Shown here: one piece after another, positions 13,055 to 18,812 of the stretch
Layout of the letters: the number at the start of each line of letters is the position of its first letter
Numbering within the stretch: the first letter of the stretch is position 1
Source of the DNA: Thermoprotei archaeon
GTDB lineage: Archaea > Thermoproteota > Thermoprotei > Thermofilales > B15-G2
Direction of reading: 5' to 3'
DNA: 18,812 nucleotides
NCBI GenBank assembly: GCA_003649445.1
Contig: QMRV01000041.1
Location: 1-18,812, forward strand
Program-made: the position numbers and the translations under genes
The notes under the pieces: model-generated
What the model saw: the letters and a program-made list of their open reading frames with translations, nothing else
Databases searched by the model: none
What the model was told of the DNA's origin: nothing

Positions 13055-14344
13055 AAACTGCTTTATTTCGAGAGGACAGCCGCCGCCACATACGTGGAAA
13101 TGCGGGCATTTTCTGCATTTTTGAGGCGCGTATTCTCGGTTCCTTAGTTTGATGCACAGTTCATTAAACCATATTTTATCCCATTTGTCTTTAAGAATAT
13201 TTCCTAGAGGTACGAAGTAGCTTTGACAAGGTATAACTGTGCCGTCAGGCTCTATTGCGAGCGTGAGTAGAGCGGCTGAACAAGTCTTAATACCTAAGTC
13301 TAATTCAAGCGGATTTAGCTCACAGTATCTTGTGACACCGTACCAAGTGAACTTCATTCCGTAATCTTCTGCAAGCTCCTTTACCTTGGCTAAGACTTCT
13401 TTAACTTCGTTAAGCGGAGGTTCAAGGTCTTTAACAAGCCTTAGTGCTTTACCAGAATATATCAGTTTATTTATAGAAATATTTTCTACTCCAAGTTCGC
13501 TCAGGAAAACAACCCATTTCTTTACATGCCTTATATTGAGTTTAGTTAAAGTCATATTGACGTCGAGGTAGACATTTTCCTTCACAGTGTTTTTAATACC
13601 TTCGACAGTCTCTTTCCAGCTTCCTTTAACTCCTGTAATCTTATCATGTACTTCGGGATCTGGCGACTCTAAAGTTATTTGAATGCTGTCAAGGCCTGCT
13701 TCTACTAATTTGTGCAGGTACTGTGCATTAGAAAGTCTTCTTCCATTAGTTACTAGCCCTGTTACTAGGCCTTTTTTCTGAGCATAAGCTATGAGCTCTT
13801 TTAAATCAGGTCTTAGAGTAGGTTCTCCTCCAGTGAATGAGACATAAGGGACTCCTACGTTGAACAGCTTATCGATTACTTTAGTCCATTGCTTTGTGGA
13901 GAGTTCTTTAGTAGAGGTTTTTCTAGGCGAAGAAGAGTAGCAGTGAATACATGCGTTATTGCAGTCATAGGTTAATGCGAGGTCAACTCTGTATGGAGCC
14001 GAGGGCTTGAAGTTAAATGGATCTACTCTATGAAAACCTAAGCTAGAAATAGGACATACCTTACTGAACGCTAAGCTAAGTATTTTATTTATAACGTCTC
14101 TGTAATCTTGTTCAGCTTCCTCGAGGGTAACGTTTTTGAATTTTCTTCGAGCGCGTTTAGCGGCTTCTTCTGGAGAAGCTCCTTTAAACATTTGCTCTAC
14201 GTAAAATGCTGCAGTTTTGTTTAAGTAGATTACTTTAGACGCGTTTATTACGAGGACTCCTGTTCTATCGGGATTGAGCCTTAAGTGCATATGTAGTCCT
14301 GTTTTTTCATCTATATGTGACAGGAACCTAGTTTTCTTGACCAT
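13046..14344 (-). CDS. Radical SAM/SPASM peptide-modifying enzyme with PqqD-like N-terminal domain
   Basis: 432 residues from ATG 14344. The frame is open to 14431, but that extension only overlaps the neighbour's tail; the ATG 4 nt after the upstream stop has GGAGG and GGGTG purine tracts before it. Residues about 18-90 resemble PqqD/RRE domains (VLVINASKVIYLNKTAAFYVEQM, PEEAAKRARRKF). The radical SAM core has CNNACIHC (Cys128, 132, 135) for the 4Fe-4S cluster, and GGEP at 172-175. The SPASM domain has Cys355, Cys373 (EPDGTVIPC), Cys410, 413, 419 and 423 (CRKCPHFHVCGGGC) for auxiliary clusters. The architecture is that of PqqE and sactipeptide maturases, which modify peptides. The adjacent Cys-repeat membrane protein is the obvious candidate substrate. 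Confidence 0.92.
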   Translation of the reverse strand: MVKKTRFLSHIDEKTGLHMHLRLNPDRTGVLVINASKVIYLNKTAAFYVEQMFKGASPEEAAKRARRKFKNVTLEEAEQDYRDVINKILSLAFSKVCPISSLGFHRVDPFNFKPSAPYRVDLALTYDCNNACIHCYSSSPRKTSTKELSTKQWTKVIDKLFNVGVPYVSFTGGEPTLRPDLKELIAYAQKKGLVTGLVTNGRRLSNAQYLHKLVEAGLDSIQITLESPDPEVHDKITGVKGSWKETVEGIKNTVKENVYLDVNMTLTKLNIRHVKKWVVFLSELGVENISINKLIYSGKALRLVKDLEPPLNEVKEVLAKVKELAEDYGMKFTWYGVTRYCELNPLELDLGIKTCSAALLTLAIEPDGTVIPCQSYFVPLGNILKDKWDKIWFNELCIKLRNREYAPQKCRKCPHFHVCGGGCPLEIKQFSP

Positions 14345-14348
14345 GTTT

Positions 14349-15962
14349 TCACCCAGCTCCTCCGCTAGCACAAGCGCAGGCGCATGAGACGCAAGCGCAT
14401 ACACAGGCGCATGAAACGCACGCACAGACACACCCTATGCTCTCGTAGGAGCGAGAATCTGTTGAGCGAGAAGCCTCTCTGTTCTCGCCTTCAACTACTT
14501 CAGCTATTTTCTCTGAAATCTCTTCTATCTTAGAGGATATTTGAGAAGCTGTTTTCTCTAAAGTACTTGCTATACTGTCAGCTACTTCAAATATATTGAT
14601 TTCCTTAGCTGGAGTAGTTCGAACTGTTGAAGTGGGTAAGTTGTGCCAATACCACCACCAATAAGTATCCCAGTAAGGGTCGTAGCTTATGGTCGCTTTC
14701 GGCAAGCGCTTTACTTTCTTATTAAAGTCTTCATCTACTAGAAGCCACTCCAAGTTTTCTGCGAGTGCTCTAAACTTTTCTTCAGGAATACCTGCTTCCT
14801 CAACCATTTTCCAAGCTCTCTGAACTATACTTTCATAGTACTCTACGGTTTCTTTGACGCAGTATCCTCTCATCTTTGCTCGCAGTACTCTGTCAAGGGT
14901 CTTAAAGACATTTACTAGTTGCTGAGGGTCTATTTCGCCGTTTTCTTGTACAGCATCGACAAATGCTTTTTCATAGCTCCGCATTAGGTGGTATTTTTCG
15001 CGGAAAACATATATTCTAAGAGGGTCGAAACTAATGACCTTAGCGTAGCCTTTCTTTATCATACCGAAAAGTATCATTGCCAGTATACGTCCGTAGTCTC
15101 TTCTTCGTCTATATTTCATTATCAAGTACGCTGCCTCAACAGCAGTGAGCCCTTTCCGAGGGCCTAGAGCCTCGATCATAAGAGCTGGTTTCACGTATTC
15201 TTCTTTCTTAAATACTGCAGCAAAAGACACTATGAAAATCAGCCCCACAAAGACTATTACGAAAAGCATTATTGCTATGGATAATATATCTTCTAAAGGA
15301 TTTTCTTCGGACAACGATACATAGTGTTCGACGTATTTTTTAGGAAAAGAAACACCCACTGACAATTTGTAGTCAGCGGGCAGATTCTTCTTTTCCCAGT
15401 AAAGCGCTATTCTATTGCCTTCTAGAAAAATATTACTGTAAGGAGGAGAGCACTTAAACTCATTTTTCTTCACTCCCTCAGGCAAAACTATTTCAACTTT
15501 AAGGTCACCTATTCCCGAAAAGTACTTGGAGTCCCACCAGCATGGAATAAAGAGTAAGCCCACGTTACCTGGGTTTGTTTTATCTTCGTAAATGAAGCTA
15601 TTTAACTCTACGTAAAGTATAAAGGTTTTTTCTTCGCCCGGGTAAATAGGTTTACTTACGTAAAGTACAACATAGTATGCTCTGGACTCACGGTCGACTA
15701 TCTTTTTGTAGCTAAGTTTAGCTCCTGTCTCAAGTTCGCGGGCAGAAATTACTGTAAAGTCTGGACACGGCATTCCTATTGAAACATATTTCTCGATAAC
15801 TCCTTTCTCTACTCTGATGGTGACATTATACAGTAATAGTACTTTGCCGCTTTTTTCGATTGATAGTTTGCACCACTCCTTTTTAACATAAAACAGTTTT
15901 TCTTGACACAGTACAGGCGCTATAAGGACTAGTATTAATAAAACTAAGAAAATGTTTTTCAT
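14349..15962 (-). CDS. DUF2207-like membrane protein with C-terminal cysteine-repeat tail
   Basis: 537 residues from ATG 15962. Residues 1-19 are a signal peptide. Residues 20-225 form an external beta-rich DUF2207-type domain (VLLLYNVTIRVEKG, KPIYPGEEKTFILYVEL). One transmembrane helix lies at about 227-251. A cytosolic helical domain follows (RKGLTAVEAAYLIMKYRRRRDYGRILAMILFGMI, a winged-helix-like motif typical of the family), then an aromatic patch YWDTYWWWYW (430-439) and a helical linker (455-492). The end (511-531) has ten cysteines at 511, 513, 515, 518, 520, 522, 524, 527, 529 and 531, arranged as two copies of CVCACVSCA plus CACA, closed by SGGAG. It precedes the radical SAM gene by 4 nt in one operon. 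With one membrane helix the tail is cytosolic and reachable by that enzyme. Confidence 0.88.
   Translation of the reverse strand: MKNIFLVLLILVLIAPVLCQEKLFYVKKEWCKLSIEKSGKVLLLYNVTIRVEKGVIEKYVSIGMPCPDFTVISARELETGAKLSYKKIVDRESRAYYVVLYVSKPIYPGEEKTFILYVELNSFIYEDKTNPGNVGLLFIPCWWDSKYFSGIGDLKVEIVLPEGVKKNEFKCSPPYSNIFLEGNRIALYWEKKNLPADYKLSVGVSFPKKYVEHYVSLSEENPLEDILSIAIMLFVIVFVGLIFIVSFAAVFKKEEYVKPALMIEALGPRKGLTAVEAAYLIMKYRRRRDYGRILAMILFGMIKKGYAKVISFDPLRIYVFREKYHLMRSYEKAFVDAVQENGEIDPQQLVNVFKTLDRVLRAKMRGYCVKETVEYYESIVQRAWKMVEEAGIPEEKFRALAENLEWLLVDEDFNKKVKRLPKATISYDPYWDTYWWWYWHNLPTSTVRTTPAKEINIFEVADSIASTLEKTASQISSKIEEISEKIAEVVEGENREASRSTDSRSYESIGCVCACVSCACVCACVSCACACASGGAG
14381..14434 (-). repeat. 27-bp tandem coding repeat for CVCACVSCA (two copies)
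   Basis: Two adjacent 27-nt units encode identical 9-residue peptides. They differ at four third-codon positions (GTC/GTA, TGT/TGC, GCG/GCT, GTT/GTC) and at no amino-acid-changing position. The conservation is therefore at protein level and not a recent DNA duplication. Confidence 0.8.
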
Positions 15963-16064
15963 TTTCTCGTACTTCTAAATGTTTTTAGAGAAAATATTTG
16001 TTTCTGAGCAGTCATTGACGATATATGTCATTAGTATAATATATTGCGAAATGCTGTATCTTTT

Positions 16065-17189
16065 ATGAGACATAAAAGAGGAATCATTAACCCAGAGCTA
16101 AAACTCAACATGAGAGAACGTTTTCTCAGAGTCTTCCAGTATAAGGAAGTAGATCATGTCCCTGACGTGGAATTTGGCTACTGGGAAGATACTCTAGTGA
16201 AATGGCATAAAGAGGGACTGCCTGAATATGTTGTAGACAATGATACTGCAGACAAATACTTTGGATTTGAAGCATGGTATAGCTACAAAGTGCCCGTAGT
16301 AATACCGTTCAAGGAGTTTGAGCAAAAAATATTCTATGAAGACGAAAAAGTAGTAGTCGTAAGAGAGCCCGATGGAGTAATATGTAAGAAATTTAAGAAG
16401 GGTAAAGGCTGTAGTATACCGCAGTATATAGAGTTTCCTGTAAAAGACTGGGACACGTGGGAGGAGTATAAAGCGAGATACGATTTAGACGGAATAAGGC
16501 TTCCTGACAACATAGATGAGTTAAAAGAAAAGTGGAAAAACAGAGACTATCCGCTAGGAGTAAATGCTGGAGGATACTTTGGTTGGGCTAGAGGCTTAAT
16601 GGGGCTCCAGACTCTTCTTAAAACATTCTACAGAGACCCAGACCTCATTAGAGACATGTTTCGATTCAGAACAGAAATGATGCTTAAAGCAGTAAGTCTA
16701 GCATTAAAAGTAGCCAAAATAGACTACGCCCACTGGTGGGAAGACATGTGCTATAATAAAGGACCGATGCTATCTCCGAGGCTGTTTAAAGAATTCATGG
16801 TTCCAGAGTACAAGAAGATAACATCTTATCTGAAAGATCACGGAGTATGGCTAAATATACTTGATTCTGACGGAAACATCAATGATCTCGTACCACTATG
16901 GCTCGAAGCAGACATAAACTGTCTATTTCCTTTAGAAAGAAGAGCCGGAGTAGACCCTGTTGAGTTAAGAGAGAAACATGGGAAAAAACTTCTGTTAATG
17001 GGAGGTATAGATAAGTTCGCGCTAATAGAAGGTTTCAAGGCAATAGACAAAGAGCTTGAAAGAGTAAAAGATCTTGTTGAGGAAGGAGGCTATATTCCTC
17101 ACGTAGATCACAGGGTGCCGCCCGATGTCTCTTATAAAAACTATCTCTACTATTTGGAGAAAAAGAGAAAACTTATTGGACTGACATAA
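16065..17189 (+). CDS. Uroporphyrinogen-decarboxylase-family protein (methyltransferase-like)
   Basis: About 374 residues from ATG 16065; a TTG at 16044 would add seven. The TATA-like TTAGTATAATATA near 16031-16043 is about 26-28 bp before the ATG. UroD-superfamily features are RERFLRVFQYKEVDHVPDVEFGYW at the start, the GWARGLMGLQTLLKTFYRDPDLIRDM helix pair, MLSPRLFKEFMVPEYKKI, NCLFPLERRAGVDP, LLLMGGIDKFALIEG, and the C-terminal GGYIPHVDHRVPPDVSYKNY. This is the branch of UroD-fold proteins found in anaerobes, related to corrinoid methyltransferases MtaA/MtbA, rather than haem-pathway HemE. The substrate is unknown; no corrinoid protein is encoded nearby. Confidence 0.88.
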   Translation: MRHKRGIINPELKLNMRERFLRVFQYKEVDHVPDVEFGYWEDTLVKWHKEGLPEYVVDNDTADKYFGFEAWYSYKVPVVIPFKEFEQKIFYEDEKVVVVREPDGVICKKFKKGKGCSIPQYIEFPVKDWDTWEEYKARYDLDGIRLPDNIDELKEKWKNRDYPLGVNAGGYFGWARGLMGLQTLLKTFYRDPDLIRDMFRFRTEMMLKAVSLALKVAKIDYAHWWEDMCYNKGPMLSPRLFKEFMVPEYKKITSYLKDHGVWLNILDSDGNINDLVPLWLEADINCLFPLERRAGVDPVELREKHGKKLLLMGGIDKFALIEGFKAIDKELERVKDLVEEGGYIPHVDHRVPPDVSYKNYLYYLEKKRKLIGLT

Positions 17190-17200
17190 GTAATATATTA
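17190..17200 (+). promoter_or_regulatory. TATA box of the TauE-DUF1634 operon
   Basis: GTAATATATTA is centred 26 bp before GTG 17221. It starts immediately after the UroD-family stop codon, so the exporter operon has its own promoter. Confidence 0.5.
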
Positions 17201-17220
17201 GTGTATACGTTTTAGCGAAA

Positions 17221-18048
17221 GTGCTTAAGGAAATACTGATACTGCTTACCTCTATGCTTTTTGGCTTTGTAAGCGCTATAGCCGGAATAGGTGGAGGAAG
17301 TTTACTCGTGCCCACACTTATAGTCTTCTTTGATATTGATGCTAAAGTAGCAGTACCCATAGGAGTAGCAGTGGCAATTGCTACATCAATAGCTGCTACA
17401 AGAGTTTATCTTGAAAAGAACTTAGTTAACGTAAAACTGGGCCTTTTCCTAGAAGTTTCCTCGACAATAGGCGCTGTTGTCGGATCATTTATTTACCAGT
17501 TTATTGAAGCCAGGTACTTAAAGCTAATTATGGGCACTATTTTCCCGATAATAGCAGTGTACATGATTTTGTCCGCTAGACTTAAACATAAATTTCGGGA
17601 AGAAGACTTTATAGCCAAGAAACTCGAACTAAGCGGAAAATACTTTGATGAAAATTTAGGAAAAGAAGTGACTTACAAAGTAGCGCATAGCCCTTTACTC
17701 ATAGTAGGAAGCTTCTTTGCTGGAATACTTTCAGCTCTTCTAGGAATCGGAGGCGGAGTCATTAAAATGCCCCTCATGTGCATAGTAGGAGGAATTCCTA
17801 TTAAAGTAGCTACGGCTACGAGCACATTTATGGTAGGAATAACGGCAGCTACATCGGCTCTACTTTATTTCAAAGAAGGATTTCTACGAGTAGATTTAGC
17901 GTCAATAGTTATCGTAGGCTTTATTGTGGGAGCCACTTTAGGTGCAAAAACACAAGTTAAAATTAAAAGCATTTGGATAAGACTTATTTTTTCAGGAGTA
18001 TTGCTTTACGCGGCTATTCGCCTAATACTATCAAGTATAGGTGCTTAG
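17221..18048 (+). CDS. TauE/SafE-family anion (sulfite/organosulfonate) exporter
   Basis: 275 residues with a GTG start and about eight membrane helices in two repeated halves, each with the signature glycine motif: SAIAGIGGGSLLVPTL near residues 19-34 and SALLGIGGGVIKMPLM near 176-191. A charged loop (HKFREEDFIAKKLEL) joins the halves. Family members export sulfite, sulfoacetate or related anions. It is followed 2 nt later by a DUF1634 gene, a pairing known across archaea and bacteria, and by relics of a disulfide-reductase-type flavoprotein on the other strand. This makes a sulfur-related role plausible. Confidence 0.92.
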   Translation: MLKEILILLTSMLFGFVSAIAGIGGGSLLVPTLIVFFDIDAKVAVPIGVAVAIATSIAATRVYLEKNLVNVKLGLFLEVSSTIGAVVGSFIYQFIEARYLKLIMGTIFPIIAVYMILSARLKHKFREEDFIAKKLELSGKYFDENLGKEVTYKVAHSPLLIVGSFFAGILSALLGIGGGVIKMPLMCIVGGIPIKVATATSTFMVGITAATSALLYFKEGFLRVDLASIVIVGFIVGATLGAKTQVKIKSIWIRLIFSGVLLYAAIRLILSSIGA

Positions 18049-18050
18049 TC

Positions 18051-18296
18051 ATGAAGACAAGTAAGTTATTAGAATTCATACTAGTGGCGGCAATAACGTT
18101 GATAGCTATAGGCACGTTACTCAGGTACCTGGCAGTCCAAAATATTCTCTCAAAACTAGGAATTCTTCTTTTACTTTCAGCGCCTGTAATTCTTTTGGGA
18201 AAAATAGCGTTAGATATGTTACTGAGCAAAAAGTACCTATACTGTCTCTTAGCGGTGTTATCATTGCTCATAATTCTATTAAACTTTCTCACGTAA
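18051..18296 (+). CDS. DUF1634-family small membrane protein, TauE partner
   Basis: 81 residues from ATG 18051, two bases after the exporter stop. The in-frame extension back to 17973 overlaps the exporter and is not used. There are three predicted membrane helices (ILVAAITLIAIGTLL, LGILLLLSAPVILLGKIAL, YLYCLLAVLSLLIILLNFL). The spacing and the KKYLYCLLAVLSLLI ending match DUF1634, a partner of TauE/SafE-type permeases whose role is unproven. It is probably an accessory subunit of the exporter. Confidence 0.78.
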   Translation: MKTSKLLEFILVAAITLIAIGTLLRYLAVQNILSKLGILLLLSAPVILLGKIALDMLLSKKYLYCLLAVLSLLIILLNFLT

Positions 18297-18298
18297 AG

Positions 18299-18484
18299 TT
18301 ATTTCAGCTTTGGTTTTCTGAGGGTAATTCTAGCTAATATACTAAAAAGGTGAACTAGCTCACAGAGATTAGGGGTATATGATATTTTTACTCTTTTTAC
18401 TTCCTTAATAGTTGTCTTCTTGTATATTAACCATGAGCCAAGGTTCAGTAGCTCAAGTACTCTACTTCGATACCTGTACGTAAC
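18299..18484 (-). pseudogene. Open frame of 61 codons without a start, possible gene remnant
   Basis: From 18484 to TAA at 18299 an uninterrupted minus-strand frame reads like real protein (LELLNLGSWLIYKKTTIKEV, then NLCELVHLFSILARITLRK). It has no ATG, GTG or TTG at its upstream end, which opens after a TAA inside the neighbouring flavoprotein relic. I do not recognise the family. It could be the 3' end of another decayed gene or of the same one. Confidence 0.35.
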
Positions 18485-18697
18485 TTAATCTTCCCGACTT
18501 TTGAAGATGTTTCGCTGATTAACTTATCTCTAGGCAAAGCACCCGCCATTACTTCAGGTATTATATACGGGTGGTATATTGTGTAAGGTTTTCTTGAAAA
18601 CTATTATTTTTACTCGAGGACATGCTATTTGAGCATAAAGGGAAGTACTCCATCTAGCAGGATCATAGCCTACAATATCTATTTTATTGGTAATCAT
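18445..18697 (-). pseudogene. N-terminal remnant of a FAD-dependent CoA-disulfide-reductase/NADH-oxidase-type flavoprotein
   Basis: Minus strand from ATG 18697. NKIDIVGYDPARWSTSLYAQIA has the position and shape of a Rossmann FAD motif but lacks the usual GxGxxG glycines. PRVKIIVF then needs a frameshift near 18590-18600 to continue as SRKPYTIYHPYIIPEVMAGALP, a segment typical of the CoA-disulfide reductase/NADH oxidase group, and KIKLRTGIEVEYL, the VKxRTGxEV strand. TGA follows at 18447-18445. The rest of the enzyme is missing. It is convergent with the TauE-DUF1634 operon. The assignment is by motif, and the family subgroup is uncertain. Confidence 0.65.
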
Positions 18698-18740
18698 TTA
18701 CTTACTAGTGTTCAGAAGAATATAAAGTGTTATGCTTAGT

Positions 18741-18750
18741 CTTATATTCA
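18741..18750 (+). promoter_or_regulatory. TATA box of the gene at the right edge
   Basis: CTTATATTCA is centred 25 bp before ATG 18770, matching the leaderless spacing seen for other genes in the window. Confidence 0.45.
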
Positions 18751-18769
18751 TAAAGGTGTAATAGAATAT

Positions 18770-18812
18770 ATGTCTGAAAATCAGCCACATGTTCTTCTCA
18801 TCGCTATAGATA
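18770..18812 (+). CDS. Start of an unidentified gene, cut by the window edge
   Basis: ATG 18770 opens a frame with 14 complete codons (MSENQPHVLLIAID) running off the window. A TATA box at the right distance supports it as a real start. It is too short to assign; the HVLLIAID strand is hydrophobic, as in a first beta strand of an alpha/beta fold. Confidence 0.5.
   Translation, partial: MSENQPHVLLIAID

Noticed and set aside
14345..14431. Longer N-terminus of the radical SAM protein starting inside the Cys-tail gene
   Set aside because: The extra 29 residues are an alternate-frame reading of the GC-rich Cys/Ala repeat. The ATG at 14344 has a purine-rich site upstream and begins the domain normally.
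14349..14440. Cys-Ala tail as a metallothionein or simple nucleotide repeat
   Set aside because: It is the end of a large membrane protein, and the repeats differ by synonymous changes, so a slipped simple repeat is unlikely. Metal binding remains possible and is not excluded.
16065..17189. HemE of haem biosynthesis
   Set aside because: The motifs fit the wider UroD/methyltransferase superfamily and not the conserved HemE substrate-pocket start; no other haem genes are nearby.
17973..18050. N-terminal extension of the DUF1634 protein
   Set aside because: It overlaps the TauE gene in another frame, and the ATG at 18051 directly follows the TauE stop, giving a normal membrane-protein start.
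1..18812. CRISPR array, insertion sequence, integrase or attachment site
   Set aside because: No regularly spaced repeats, transposase-like ORF, terminal inverted repeats with target duplications, or partial tRNA copy were seen. The tRNA 3' end is intact with no downstream integrase gene.

Overview
The window looks like a piece of a thermophilic archaeal chromosome, most likely Thermoproteota of a Thermofilum- or Korarchaeum-like kind; the lineage is an inference. The evidence is: a tRNA-Glu(UUC) with an encoded CCA and two introns, one at the canonical 37/38 site and one in the T loop; a C/D box guide RNA; many genes starting with GTG or ATG about 26 nt downstream of a TATA-like box (leaderless mRNAs); typically archaeal families (DUF996, DUF2207, DUF1634 beside TauE); and AT-rich, AGA-rich coding.

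Layout. 1-1141 (+): the C-terminal three quarters of an FtsZ-family GTPase with an altered T7 loop, then a small acidic protein. 1144-1808 (-): a RelE/ParE-like toxin without a visible antitoxin and a four-helix membrane protein. 2018-5173 (+): a coiled-coil/winged-helix protein, a two-helix membrane protein overlapping a creatininase-family amidohydrolase, and a membrane-anchored coiled-coil surface protein ending in a run of nine prolines. 5293-6618 (-): HypC, the broken 3' half of a thioredoxin reductase, and a YkgJ-type CxxCxxCC protein. 6674-8214 (+): a UPF0016/GDT1 cation transporter and a D-glutamate-cyclase-like (DUF4392) protein. 8204-9724 (-): a PHP-domain phosphoesterase, a C/D box sRNA in the following gap, and a DUF72 protein. 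9839-10528 (+): a frameshifted, truncated protein-kinase relic, a 49-residue zinc-ribbon ORF and the two-intron tRNA-Glu. 10602-11177 (+): a DUF996 membrane protein that also ends in poly-proline. 11223-12605 (-): a secreted DUF4139 protein. 12716-13054 (+): a two-helix zinc-ribbon membrane protein. 13046-15962 (-): a DUF2207-like membrane protein with a Cys-Ala/Val repeat tail and, 4 nt downstream, a radical SAM/SPASM enzyme with a PqqD-like N-terminus. 16065-18296 (+): a UroD-family protein and a TauE/SafE exporter with its DUF1634 partner. 18299-18697 (-): relics of a FAD-dependent disulfide-reductase-type flavoprotein. 18770 onward: the first codons of a new gene.

The most interesting system is the DUF2207/radical SAM pair. 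The cytosolic tail of the membrane protein (residues 511-531) has 10 cysteines in 21 residues, built as two perfect 9-residue repeats that differ only by synonymous substitutions. The enzyme encoded next to it has the architecture used to modify ribosomal peptides (PqqD-like recognition domain, CxxxCxxC, SPASM). This suggests that a membrane protein, rather than a small peptide, is the substrate of a RiPP-like crosslinking reaction. Other notable points are the FtsZ T7 loop lacking two of the usual three catalytic-region polar residues, the previously hidden C/D sRNA, poly-Pro tails on two unrelated membrane proteins, and at least three decaying genes in 19 kb, two of them pyridine-nucleotide-disulfide reductases.
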